Of a stretch of 64,000 nucleotides of DNA, positions 1-12,288 are shown piece after piece (the first letter of the stretch is position 1; each line of letters opens with the position of its first letter). Under the pieces are notes generated by a model, which searched no databases, was not told the DNA's origin, and saw only the letters and a list, made by a program, of their open reading frames with translations. A program made the translations under genes and the position numbers. Origin of the DNA: Enoplolaimus lenunculus (Eukaryota; Nematoda; Enoplea; Enoplida; Thoracostomopsidae); NCBI GenBank assembly GCA_030248215.1, contig JASANG010003922.1, positions 62,001 to 126,000 of the forward strand. Direction: 5' to 3'.

Positions 1-83
1 ATTTTTCAAACAATTTTATTTGCATTGTGCGCCTTTGTATTCTCCGTGGTTTTTCTAGATTTTTTCAAAGTTTCGCTTTTCAG

Positions 84-3000
84 AACGTTTCAGCTGGATG
101 GTGTGCCAATATTGTTTTTGCCTGGAAACGCTGGCAGTTACAAACAAGGTCAGCTGCAGTGAGAAATCGAAATTATCACCGCGACTGACCTAAAATGCGT
201 TATCGTTATTTTACACTTTAACGTAATAATTTCTCAATTTTATTCAAGTTCTGAAAACTGAAAGTGTATGGCACGTGCCCTTCTAATTTACTGAAACATT
301 CAGATTATGTAAAAGGTTTGACGATGACTACACCAAATTGCGAACTTAGCTGAAGGGAATAACAAACAACAGTTCGTATTCTTGTAGACTTTCATATTTT
401 TATGCAGACAACGTTCTTTACTCGTATGTTATTGTTTCAGTGAGATCTATAGCGTCAGTTATGTATCGAAAGTCTTTATTGTCAAGAGATTCAGATACTC
501 CCGAGTTCAACGTTTTTGCTGTTGATTTTGACGAAGTAATGTGTTTTTAAACAATATTTTCTTGTACCTAACATGTAGTATGTCTAACATATCTAAAGAA
601 GCATTGCATAGCAACCTACAGACAGACGTCCGTTTAGTGTTAGAATTTCAATTAAGGTAAAATTTCTGTTTCGATTGCTATTATAGCAGCTTTCCATGGA
701 TATTATTGCTTAAAAATGCAACAATTACTGTTAATTTCAACTGTAATTCATCTAACTTATGTCCGTTAGTCTAATCATGTGTGGTCCCAAGGTGGGTAGA
801 GATTGATATGTGGTACACTTCACAGGAAGCTGGATGAACTTGCAAAAATGTCTGGTTCCAGTTTCGTTTCAGATTAGGTATAATTTGTGGTGTTCCGATT
901 GCGTTCAGATATGGTAATACAGTTTCGCATTACACCCTATTTGACTTGTTGCCTATTTATATAAAGCATACGCTGTATCTGCTTAATTTGAGCGATATTC
1001 AGAACAGTCATTTATTTCTTTTGAAGTTACTTTCGAAAACTTTATTTGTGCAATAAGTATGCCTACATTATTAAGTTGCCTGATTTTTTGGTATTACCAT
1101 AAAATGACATGTTGATATTGATATTGCGTAACACAACAATACGCAATAATTAACATAAATATTCATTAGGGTCGTACATTATTTAGCATTTAAATTGTTT
1201 GGTTTTAGCAGCTTTCTGGAATGTATGGAGGTTTTGTCGATTTGCAAACTGGTGAGAATGAATGGAGTGTTATAGTTAGTAAATCTGGTTTTTAATAAGC
1301 AGCCAGTGCTGGGTTGCTTGCAGTATAAACGAATAAATTATAGTACGTATATAAAGCTTATTTCAATTATTTTCTTTTTATTTAATATAGTGCTTGAGCT
1401 ATTTTTGATTTTTCTTTAATTTTTATTTAAATCATGAGCGGAGTGATTGCCATGGTATTGTGAATATTTTGTTTGCAGAGTTTACAATGCAGTGTATTGA
1501 CGAGATTTTCAAGTTGTATGCTAGATCTAAAAACGTTCCACAGCAAATAGCCGTTATCGGACACTCCATGGTATGTTGGGGCCTAGTACTCTAAGTGGCA
1601 GTCAGGTCAGTTTTGGAACATTGTAATACATGTTATGCGAATAACTACTATTCAGTTTGATTTGTTAAGTATTCTCACATCTATGTCGGTATTCTCAAGT
1701 TTGTGTAGCACCTGTCTCCTTTTTGTGATAGGTCTTGTAACTTTTTTATCAGTGAATGGTGATCTTCGAAATTCAGAACATTTTTCAGATTTGATTAGCC
1801 ATACTTCTATGCAGATTTTAGAATCTTCAACCGCAGGAGGTGTTCGTGCGTTTGAAAACCTATCACAAATTGGTGATAGGTCTGATACAGCTTTGATATT
1901 TCCAGATTTGCTTAGTTTATTTTTAATTTAAGTATTAAAATAATTTTATATGGTATTTCTAGGGCGGCGTTGTTGCTCTTAATTTAGTGACACAAGATAA
2001 CTTTAACCCTGAACAGATCAGTTTCATAATAACACTGGCGGCGCCGCTTTTGTCACCAGGTCAGAGATTTTGGTTGTGTTTGGTTCAAGTTGACACACGA
2101 GGTGTAATTGATTAAATAATAATAATGTTCCAAATATACAATATGGGTTGAAGATCTAAAATTCCTCATAGATTTTGTGTCGGAAGCGCAGAAATTGAAG
2201 TTTTACTTTTTGTGTATTAGCTTCGCAAAGGGTAGATTCAATATCTCATCATAAACCGACTTACTGTAATTATGAAACCCGTTTCTGTTCGTATTCGGTT
2301 GTCCACAGTACTATGATACCCATGGAATGTGATTTATGTTTTCACCAGGGTGTAATCGGAATTCCGATTCCGAATAGAATTCAGATTCAAAACGAATTCC
2401 GATACCGATTCCGATTCCTATTGCATAATCAATCGGAATCGGAATTTCCACATTTTGATTTTAGGCCCACTTGGTGTGATATGTTGCGTAAAATTCTGCA
2501 TCATTTACATATTAAATTGTTTTCGATGAGTTAACTTATTAGGAATTGATTGTAGTTTAGCTTTACAGAGCCAAGCCAAAAACTGATTGTTAATTTGTTC
2601 ATGCGACGTTTTCGAGATTGTTACCAGCCAACAGACACCCTAAATCAATATTATACCTTGTTAATATAAATTACCCGTATAGTCACAAAATTTGTCATTC
2701 CGATTCAGCTCCCGATTCCGGTATAAGCCAGTTACGCTTTGCACCCTGGTTTTCGCATAGTAGAAAATAGTTATAATTCAAAATGTTATCGATGTTTATG
2801 TTAATTTCAGTTATGGACGTTGATAGGTTTATGAAGCAAGGCTATATGAAAATATTTGAGCGTTGGAAAGAAAACGTCAGTTTTGACGATCTGATTTTTA
2901 CATCAATTGGGGGCGGCGGCAGGGACCGTATAGTGCGATCAGAGATAACAACTGCAGCTCATCTGTATGTCTCTTGGCAGTTTAATATTTATAACAGTGT

Positions 3001-6000
3001 TCGCATATTGTATTAAGTTAAACGTTTTTGCAGCTATGTATGCGTTTTACGATTAACGATACTAAGAGTGGATGATAATGCTTATTTTCAAGAGTATGCA
3101 ACTGCGTACATTCTATGTAAAACACAATGCACCCAGTGCGTGTTGCGTTGTTTCCCGTTCCCCTCGTTTATCTGGGGACTGATGCGTATTCTTTAAAGAT
3201 TAAGATGTCAGAAACGTACTATACATGCGAGATTGTTCCATTCCAAAAGTGAGGGGGTATGTCGAAAACAGCGTATGCTGGTACATACGGTATCACGCAG
3301 AACATAGCTTTATCGACTCTTGATAATACTAACAGTGCCTGTGCATAATGGTTTTAGATAAGAGTATGGAGCTGGGTAGATTCTATTTAAGAATGAATGT
3401 ACCCCTTACTAAGTAGTTAAAGTGTATTATTTTATTTCTACTATCAATAAGCATCTTTCCAAACCGCAGAAATTCATAGTGTAGATGAAATACAATATGT
3501 GTAAGCTTTTGTTGATTGTCTTCGTCTCATTAATAGGCTACGTGTATACTACAAAATTTCGTCAGGTTGAATTCAGAACACACTAACAAGGTATTGCATG
3601 CTTTGTCTGCTTCAATTCCCCGTGTTTTGGCTTCCACAGATCATTTGTGTATCGCGTGGTGTAACGAGCTTATCGTATTACTGTCTCGGATTTATTTTGA
3701 CGCTTTTGATTTTACAACAAGACAGGTACGTGTCCACTATAGTTGCTGTTGGCTGTCCCATGTAGTTCGAAAACACTAAAAGCTGCATCAGGTTTGATAT
3801 ATTGCTGAATTTTAGGTTAATCTGATTTCTAATTCCGCGAGTTTTTTCGCTCACCGTTTTAACGACGCCTATGAACAAGGAATCGTGACGAGTGGCTAAT
3901 ACACCTTATGCTTTGTTGTAGCTGTGTTAGTTGATTTATAAACGAGATGTGCTTCTGTTACGAAAGGGTGTAACAGTAGTACATAAAACATATTCCTAAG
4001 TTTACACTTAAATCTCAGCGTAAAGATAGCCCTATAAATATGCCAAGGCTTAGGTTTAAGAAAAAGCATTAGACTAAAGGTTAAGCTTACTCTATTTTAG
4101 TCCCGTAGGAAAACTTTACGCCACTCACAGTAACAGTGGCAAGACGTACATACTGCATCCCAATTCTGTTTTTGCTTTTTCAGATTACGACAAATACTTC
4201 ACTGTTATGGCAGGTCATACAGCATCATATAACAAGAAAACAGCGCGAGAAGCCATTCTCCGAGTCAAAAGAATTCGCTATCGTTGCAGCTCAACTATCG
4301 TCAGCTCAAAAGAGATTTGTTTCCAGTGCATTGCTACACCAAGATTATTTTACAGAAATACGGTCGTCGAAAAGTTTAAAGCAGCATTTGATTCTTATCA
4401 AAATCAAACCAGAAACTGTAGGGGCAACACTGGTCGGTCTGTTTCATGGTTACTACCGTTGTAATATTACCATAGTTGACAGGTGTGATAGCACAGCGAG
4501 TGGTTTTAATTCACAATATGCAGCTGCTGATGGTAATATTATGCAGTATGAAGCCGTCAAAATGACAAGAAGTGTACACTTGAGCAAAATTTTGGTCACA
4601 GAATTAATGGTGAATAGTTGCATCGTAGTTCCTGTAAACGACCTGATTTTACCAGATTTGAACCAAACTTGGATTATTGAGTTTTTGGATGTAAACAGCT
4701 TTATTAATGCTGCAGAGCCTGTTGACATTAATTGGACATTTTTGGTCAGTCAACTTGTTTGGTCTGTTAAAGGTATGTATAAGAGTTTTAGTTAATTTTA
4801 GGTTTGTGTTGAACTGAACTGGTTCTCCTCGTGGTTCTTCGATTTGAATACTCGATTTTATTTTGTGAATAATCGAGATCAAAACACACAATGTTATGTT
4901 AAGTTTGTCTACATCAAAATTGCCAAGAAATATACATTTTTTTGCATGTTTGCTGAAAGTTTATAACAACCGTTAGAGATGCGCAATATAATTAAAAATT
5001 TTAGTCGCATGTATGATACAGCAGATATCGCGTTTGTGTAACTCCCTGGCTCGTGAGCATTCACAAGTCTAACGCTATTTTGAAATCGCAGTCGCAAACG
5101 CAGTAAATGCAACCAAGATTACTGTGCGGTTAGCTGTGTCCGTGAGTCTGCGTCTTGTTTTGGTTTTGCTTCGATTGCCTGTGTTGATTCTATTTAGGTA
5201 GAAATAAAATGTGGTCATCGATTAATGTCTCCATATCGTTACCCGAAATTACAAGTCTTCAGTTGTCGTTTTTGCCTAATCGTTGTGATGAAATGACAGC
5301 AAAGAAAAATTATACAGGTATAAATCCCTTAAATTGTCGGTACTTAGATTGTAAATAAGTTATCTTAGAAACGAAATGTTTAATACAAACAGAAAATAAT
5401 TGTGTAAGCTAAACTTGGTCCAGTAGACATTAGAGAATGAAATTTGGTTACAGTTGTTTCAGTTATTCGATCACACGCCTTTTTACAAATTTACATTGGT
5501 AAATGTGTTTTCTTAAGATTTTCGATTAACATATCGTTTATTACTGTTTGCATAACTGTGAGTTTGTTATCACTTCGATGGTAATATGAATCCGTGTTGT
5601 GTTTAACATCAAAGTATCTCAATTTTATTTCCTTCATGTCTTGTTTTGGCTTCTTTTCTTAAAATAATAAAATCTTGTTTAATTTTAGCTGAGATTGGTT
5701 TTGTTCACGTTGCGTTGGCTTACGATCAAACGCAAGATTCATGGAGAATTATTAGGTGTTACAACAATTTCGTTATTTTATTTTTCTAAAACGTTAAAAG
5801 ATACTTACAACAACAGAAAACCCAATATTTGAATTTTCACCTCGCTGAAATACTTCATACGCAAATAAAATATTGTAATTGGCTGCAGCTGACTTCTAAA
5901 CCTAGACTTTTTGATTTTATGAGCTACTGTATGAATACATGCATAATTTGTTTGGACATCGTTCCAAATCCAGCACATAATACTATCTTGTTTATTTGTA

Positions 6001-9000
6001 AACATTCGTGTAATCATGAAGATTATTGATGTGCTAGATAGAGTTTTGAGATCCTGGTGTTTCAAAATCTTGCAATCTGTTTGGCTAGTAAATTACCTTG
6101 TCATACCTATACATTATTTCAGGTTTCCTCGAAATGCTACTGACGATGTACTGCTCAAATTAACGCCATTTTATTTTAACAAAACAATGATTTTTGATGG
6201 ACTGGTTACGATGAGTTTGTATTCGTACGGAGTTTGTGATTTTTCAGTTTATGCCCGCATCAACGTTATTGAATCATTTGATCAGGTGCGTACGTATAGT
6301 TTCGACTTAAACTTTTCAGCGCAAGATGATGTCACGTTTGTTTTTGCGTCGTTTCCATAACCGTAAATCACTTTGTAAATTTTATTACGAAACCGTATCG
6401 TACTAATCCTATTCATTAAACCATTTGTATTTCATTTACCAGTTTTCTTGTTATGGACCTCGTAGACGCGCATAATTAGCGGAAAACGTGCTATATAAGC
6501 ATACATTTTGAGTAAGTAGTGCTCACATTAATGACGATATTTTTTGATAATTCTTTTATTGTACATTTTTCAGGTTGTGACTCGAGCTTTTCCTTCCGTT
6601 CCAGCACTTATCGTATTGCTGCTTGTAATTCGTGTCATGCTTGGTAAGCTATATGTAACCTGGGAAACCCGAACTGGTGTGCCATTATCCTAAATTTTCA
6701 AATTGACATATTTGGTTATCTACTATAAGTTTGGAACATATCTCTAACTCTTTGATAAGTAAAAACAAACTTTCTTGAACGAAATCTGTTGAATCGTTAT
6801 CCTGGTCGACTTCAGTACAATCTTTGATGCTTTATTTTGCTTTTTTTATTGTTTTTGTGTTCCATGTTTTTGATTTTCTTTTGGAACGATTGCTGTTGTT
6901 GACTATGTTATAGCACCCGGTCTTGCAATTCTTTCTCGTTATAACATATGTAATATGACGCAACGTACATTGGTTAAACGTTTTACAGTTTTCCGTAATA
7001 TGGTGATTTCTCTTCGAGTTTTTTTAGGTTTTTTACACAGTTACGAAGTTGGTTTTAGAGTAAAAAGTTTAATCCGAAGTGTAGAAATCGATGCTATAAA
7101 ACGAAGGCTATCTTTTTTGTTTCTCAACATTTTTTCGGCCATGTTATACGCTTAATTTAGTCCACATGCAACCGTGTTTTAGTTGCCGAAGACGTAGCAA
7201 CTCCAGCTATTCGTTTTGTACTGTCGTCATCATTGTTTCTTGCAATCTCGTTGTTAGTCATTGAGTAGGTGTCTAACAAGTTTTGGTTGGTAGTAGCTAT
7301 AGCGAGAGTTTAGTGTTTCAGAGCCGAGGTTTTACTTTTTGCAACTTTGTTTTATTTTAAAATGAATATTCAAGTTATTAATAATTGAATTTTAATGATC
7401 CCTGGTACCACAGTATCGTTTAGTGTTGCAGAATATAGTGCTTATTGCCGTCTTAATAAGATAATATGTTAAAGGTGTATTTCGTTTTTGAAACCATCAG
7501 GGTATAGATATTACCACCACAGATGTGTTTTACGACGTATGTCCATACATTAAAGAGCTTGATTGCACGTTCATTGCATGAAAAGGTTTGTTTTCATATT
7601 ACAGGATTCCCTTTATCGCAGCGCCGCATTTCAAAATTGTGCTTTTTGCATTTATTATTGGTTGCTTTAGTTGGCTGTTGCTTGCTGCGAAATTGTTGTT
7701 GTGGAGTATGTGCGTAATCGACAGGTTTGTTTTGTTTTATTAAATTTTGCAAATTTTACAACTGTTTCAAAGTTCAATTACGCAATAATTACAAACAGAG
7801 TTACATCCAGGTCCGGGTCAGGCTTTCCAGTTATTCCGGATATTTTGACTGAACGGTAAAATTTTGGGAAAACTTTTAGTGTTCATCTATGCGTAATCAA
7901 AATTTATATTTTTTAGATTGCGCTCGTAGTTGCAGCCTGAGTACTGCTTCATTCCGATTTGCTCTTTTTTACTGGTGTCGATGGCAGCTGCGTAACTTCT
8001 ACACAATAAGCTTGTTGGGTTCTTAATCTTTACGGTTTTTAAAAATAGCGTTAGTTTTTGTGTTGATATTGTTACACGACTTCCGTTTTTAATTACCAAA
8101 TCTCAGTGAGGTAAAAATGTAGTCATACTTAAGTCTATTTTGGATTTTGTTTAGTGTGTTACAATCATTTGCGATGACTAACAGTTGTTAGCAAAGTGAT
8201 TTAGTTAAAATATTTTTGCAGGATGCTTGAATTTTCATTCCATTTGCCCTGTTCCGACTGGTTTTCGTGCCACCGACTCAAGTGTGCCGTTTTGGTTTTT
8301 GGAGGATTCTTACTTTGTAGCGCTATACCAATAATAGCAATAACGATTTTCTTCAACTTCAAGGTTCGGTCAAGATTTGTGGTTCAAAACTAGTTCAGAG
8401 ACTTGTATTTCATAGTTTGCAATATTGGACAGTCCCAAACAGAAAGAAGTGCTATAGCCATCGCGTCCCGAATTGCGGCTCTGATCACGATTACTCGTTT
8501 CTTGGACGCTACTGCTCGCAACCTCGATTTGAACTAGTCATGGTTACTGTGACCAAAACTGCAATCACTATTCCTAATATTAGGTTTTTTAATCGGTCGT
8601 AAACGTGTTTTAACCATGGTTTCAGATGTGAACACATATTTGTGATGGAGTGTTGTTAACTATATTGTGCTGAATTAAATCTAATTAATTACTATGGGAC
8701 AAAAACAAGTTTTGCGCGCTTTGAACACTTTATTTTTGTGTTTCCTCAACATTCTGACGTATTTTATTGCATTTTAGGGATTGCAATGCCATATGGTACG
8801 TAATTCGATAACTGAAGCGTCTGTGCTATACTTGCTTACGAGCTTAATCATCTTGTGCGCTTGTTTTCCATCGTTGCTAGCATGGTTGCGATTGCTGCGG
8901 TATGTGCATGACGACTGGGTACTGTGATTGTGTTTATAAGCGGATTGTTGTTACATATTACTGTTGTTCTCTGGGAGGCTAGTTATAGGAATTGTATATA

Positions 9001-9495
9001 ATTTCACTTTTAACACCGTTAATGTTATACAGCATTGTCCTAGAGCTAACATTGTATGTTAACTTGGCTTTGTCTATCCATAAAGCAAATGTGAAAAACC
9101 ATTCTAGTGTTTTTCTGTTTAAATACCGTATTATTAGCCGAAAGCCATCTTGTGAAAGTTCTCGCAGTATGTACGTACCCGTTGGCAAAATGTTAATGTA
9201 TTTTGTTTTAGGTACTCTGTTTATTTATCGCCAGATCCATTGTTCGTGCCGCTGTTTGTTATATGCGTTTTAACGATCGTGTCATACAGTTTTGCAACAC
9301 GGACCAGAAATTTGCTACATAAACGGTAAAAAGTTATCCACTGTTTTTCACAATATGTACAATATGTGTTGTTTCCGTTTGGTTTTGAAATGTTTCGAGC
9401 TAAATTGGTAGGTGTTCATATCTGTTTTGTGATAACCACTTACTACCAAATTAATCTATTTTAGGCCCATATGCCACGATTGCTTTTATAACTGA
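84..9495 (+). CDS. PGAP1: GPI inositol-deacylase PGAP1 (5' end outside window)
   Basis: ER membrane lipase-like enzyme that removes the inositol acyl chain from GPI anchors. Exons read: 84-148, 441-535, 1209-1251, 1479-1570, 1963-2059, 2811-2964, 3566-3725, 3816-3884, 4184-4772, 5198-5317, 5689-5755, 6123-6285, 6574-6643, 7183-7264, 7605-7724, 8222-8363, 8778-8899, 9212-9325, 9465-9495; all have GT-AG borders and phases join without a stop (797 residues here). Landmarks of the family: FLPGNAGSYKQVRSIAS, MYGGFVDLQT, the lipase serine motif GHSMGG spanning the 1570/1963 junction, ASTDHLCIAWC, and RYSVYLSPDP near the end. From 6574 on the exons encode about six hydrophobic helices, as in known PGAP1. 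The last exon is very short (RPICHDCFYN then TGA). The long 4184-4772 exon is the least conserved part and is assigned by frame and position. Introns carry several short transposons. Confidence 0.93.
2346..2748. mobile_element. hAT-type MITE in PGAP1 intron
   Basis: Starts CAGGGTGTAATCGG and ends GCTTTGCACCCTG. The flanks are gttttcac (2338-2345) and gttttcgc (2749-2756), an 8-bp duplication with one mismatch. The interior is rich in CCGATTCCGA. It has no coding capacity. Confidence 0.8.
3054..3327. mobile_element. TA-type inverted-repeat element in PGAP1 intron
   Basis: The left end carries ATACTAAGAGTGGATGATAA and the right end reads in reverse complement as AGTATTATCAAGAGTCGATA. The left half shares GAGTATGCAACTG and GTACATTCT-like stretches with the better preserved element at 54810-55123, so the two are one family. 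A Tc1/mariner-like origin is inferred from the TA-rich ends. Confidence 0.5.
3948..4140. mobile_element. Diverged GGCC-family MITE in PGAP1 intron
   Basis: It shows the family layout: a GTAACAGTAGTA-type left part, a CTTAGG/CCTAAG-rich middle, TTAAGCTTACTCTATTTTAG, then GTAGGAAAACTTTACGCC. The ends are degraded and no duplication is visible. It sits less than 50 bp upstream of the 4184 exon. Confidence 0.5.
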
Positions 9496-10409
9496 ATCAG
9501 ACTTGTTATAGCAGGGTTGGAACGGATACGAAGAATTTCCGGAGCCGGACATCTAAATGCATATTTCAACAAAAAGTTAAACGTAATCACTGTTAATATG
9601 TAGCAGTATTTACCATTATCTAGTTTTGTTCCTACAAGAGTCTTACTATTAACTGGGCTTTTTGAAGTACTAATTTATCATTTCGAACCAAATTCACAGT
9701 GAAATGTTTTTTGGTCATAAATAGCACAGTATATAGAGTTATGATATTCTTTTCAGTAATTAGTATTCGGAGCCGGATGACTGTGGTACCCGTATGTAAA
9801 TTATTAATAGAGTAACATTTTGTTTGTGAACAAAATTTTCCAAATAAACATTTTACTACGTCACCTTTGACGAACCTAAATCCTGATGTCAGGCTCAACC
9901 TAAACATTCTGTTTTATAGGAATATGTGCGACAAAACTTTTCTAGCAGTTCAAAGGTTATTATTATATGTCGTATGCTTATTTTTAGACTTGCAATTTGG
10001 CATCTGTGCCTAATTGGAATTTTGGTTGTGAAAACAAGCATAAGTTTTGATTATCTGATTGTTACCGCACATGTTGTACAATGTATTTTATTTCTTCATG
10101 GAGCCAGTTTGTTCTATCAATAAAACTTGAAACTGAAAGAATGCTACCATGTTATAAGACAAAAAATGATTTTAGTTTCAGTTTCATTAAATCTCAGTGC
10201 TAATGTTCGGAGTTATCTGAAAACTAAAGAAATTCGATAACGTAGTACTAAAGTTGTTGCATCGGTTATTATCCCGTCCGATTTAGCTGCAATAACAATG
10301 ATGTGCGCACTTTGCTGTTAGGCAGAATTGCATTTAGTCCTAGTATACTTGTTATTTTGGCCATTTTTTCCTTAAAAATTCCAGATACGGGCGCGCGTTT
10401 CACTGTGGG
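9496..10409. other. Intergenic, 3' flank of PGAP1
   Basis: No gene is seen. AATAAA at 9843-9848 could serve PGAP1 polyadenylation. At 9513 a sequence CAGGGTTGGAACGG followed by CCGGAGCCGGACATC looks like the left end of a hAT-type element related to 63393-63953, without a clear right end. Confidence 0.4.
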
Positions 10410-10599
10410 GGCCAGTGTAAAGAACTGTGGCGGAACAGTATTATAAGCATATTCCTAGCCTAAGCTTAAGCCTAAGAGTAACATTGAGCATGTTCCGAAG
10501 CCTAAGCCTAAGCCAAGCAAAAAATCAGTATAAAGCTTAAGCTTACTCATTTCTAGTCCCACAGAAAAACGTTCCGCCCCTGATCTTTTTACATGAACC
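10410..10599. mobile_element. GGCC-family MITE with perfect 8-bp duplication
   Basis: Begins GGCCAGTGTAAAGAACTG and ends CTTTTTACATGAACC. The flanking octamer actgtggg is present at 10402-10409 and at 10600-10607. The interior has repeated CCTAAGCCTAAGC and TTAAGCTTACTC. The 8-bp duplication points to hAT-like transposition; there is no coding capacity. Confidence 0.85.
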
Positions 10600-10974
10600 A
10601 CTGTGGGAATAATCTCATCCGTATCCCTTTATATACTCGTTTGTATAATTCACTGGCTGACTTTATTTTGAAGCTTTACAGGTCCGGGTGTTTTGAAGTT
10701 TTACGATGTAGAAATATCATTTCTAAAATATCAGAAACACAAAAGCGGAGAAAATTCTATTGTATTTACAATAATAGTAAAGCTATAGCGTGAACGTGGT
10801 TAGGGAGTCCGAAGCGTCTTTAATTTGTGACACTGGAGTCTTTTATGTGACATAGGCTTGTTTTGTTTCATTTTATGGCCTACTGAAAAATCAAAAATTT
10901 TCTCCAGGTTTTTTCTTAGGCAAGCTGGTTTGCGTTGCGTTGGTAGTTTCACACTTTGTGCAAGCCTTAGTCTT

Positions 10975-11062
10975 CTCCGAAAGATATGGCCACGCCGGGA
11001 ATCGTACGGTCGACCCCTTTTCTCCGAAGTACTGCGAATGTTATTGTTTTTCCACTTAATTT
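10975..11062. repeat. Partial direct copy of the tRNA-like 3' end
   Basis: A stretch containing GATATGGCCACGCCGGGAAT occurs at about 10982-11001 and again 88 bp downstream at 11071-11090. The first copy stops matching after the T-loop region, so it is a truncated duplicate of the tRNA-like unit. Confidence 0.6.
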
Positions 11063-11075
11063 CTTCGAAAGATAT

Positions 11076-11147
11076 GGCCACGCCGGGAATCGAACCTCGG
11101 AGCTCTCGCTCGCGAGTCAAGCGCGCTACCCATTACACCACGCGGCC
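11076..11147 (-). tRNA. tRNA-like sequence, probably a pseudogene
   Basis: On the minus strand 72 nt fit canonical tRNA spacing: a 7-bp acceptor (GGCCGCG with CGTGGCC), a 4-bp D stem, D loop AATGGGTA, anticodon loop CTCGCGA (anticodon CGC if read canonically) and T loop TTCGATT. The anticodon stem has one mismatch and the T stem two, and the acceptor lacks the G3:U70 pair expected for tRNA-Ala. A decayed tRNA or a SINE head is therefore more likely than a working gene. No CCA is encoded. Confidence 0.4.
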
Positions 11148-11246
11148 GATATCCTAATTTCCTATTGTGGTATATGTGCACGAGTATGTATATATATGTC
11201 TTAACATTACACACTCTAATCATATACAAGCCGCGTATACTCACAA

Positions 11247-11299
11247 GGCTTAGGGATACGCTTTATCTACTGTTACGCCCCTTTAAGTAACATTGGCCC
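11247..11299. mobile_element. End fragment of GGCC-family MITE
   Basis: Reads CTACTGTTACGCCCCTTTAA then GTAACATTGGCC, the family terminus. It is nearly identical, in inverted orientation, to the left end of the element at 12134. The other end is missing. Confidence 0.65.
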
Positions 11300-12133
11300 G
11301 AAATTTTAAGAAAACTTGGATGCAAGTACAACTTTCCAACTATTGTTATGCTGAGTGATTTTAATGTTGAAAACCCATTTTGCATCGATCGTTGCAAAGC
11401 ATTAATCGTCTGTGACTGGCGTTGCAGAGCTATGTATGTTGAAAGATTTGTTCTCTTTGCACGATGTCTACTGAGAGAAGCATCCTCGTAAGGGCGATTT
11501 TTATACATTTCTATCACGTATTCATAACACAATTTCGCATTGATAGAAATTATTCCACGTTAAATATTTTAGAAACATCGCACTGCACCGCAAGAAAAAT
11601 ACCCTGTTTTATTAGACCCTGATGTATTACCCTTAGTTTAAGCTGCGGTATCGCTTTCAATGCCGTTGACACTATACTCTGTAACGGTAATAATTTGTAG
11701 TTAAAATTGTAAAATGAGTAATTGTGCATCTATTGAGATTAATGCTTGCAAGACAAAAGCATAGCCGCGCAATTGAAATATAGGAGTATTAGCTATACTA
11801 AATCCAATACATGGTAAACAATTTTATACGCCACCGTAGCTGCTATATCTCGAAATCAAGATTAATGACGGTTTTATAGTATTGTGAAACCGTTGTAATA
11901 AGGTATATATACATATATTTCTTACGAACGTATGTTTTGGTTGCAATGTTGACTAAAAATACGTTTATTTTCCAATGCTTATCATTTTTATTCGCCCACG
12001 AGCTTGTTTTAATATCAATCGGGAAACTGTAATGACTGGGCCGTAAAGCAAACACTATATTTATTTATAATTTGGTGCAGCAAAATTTGTTTTGATTTCG
12101 CTGTCTGAAGCATTAAGAAAACACTAAATGTTT
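11300..12133. other. Segment between two facing MITE ends
   Basis: AT-rich sequence bounded by two almost identical GGCC-family ends that face each other. No coding potential is seen in it. It may be an accidental pairing or the inside of a composite element. Confidence 0.3.
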
Positions 12134-12288
12134 GGCCAATGTTACTTAAAGGGGCGTAACAGTAGATTAAGCGTATTCCTATAAGCCTAAGTCTAAGCCT
12201 AAGCAAAAAATATAATCTAGAATCTAAACCTACTCCTTTATAGACCCAGCACCAGAAACCTGGACGCCCTTTTAAAGTAACATGTGCC
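12134..12288. mobile_element. GGCC-family MITE
   Basis: Begins GGCCAATGTTACTTAAAGGG and ends GTAACATGTGCC. The flanks are aaatgttt (12126-12133) and taatgttt (12289-12296), 7 of 8 identical. The interior carries CCTAAGTCTAAGCCTAAGC. Confidence 0.8.

Noticed and set aside
6955-7155. 66-codon open frame in PGAP1 intron
   Set aside because: No similarity to PGAP1 and the flanking exons join in phase without it.
11076-11147. Functional tRNA-Ala(CGC)
   Set aside because: Mismatches in the anticodon and T stems and no G3:U70 pair; called tRNA-like instead.
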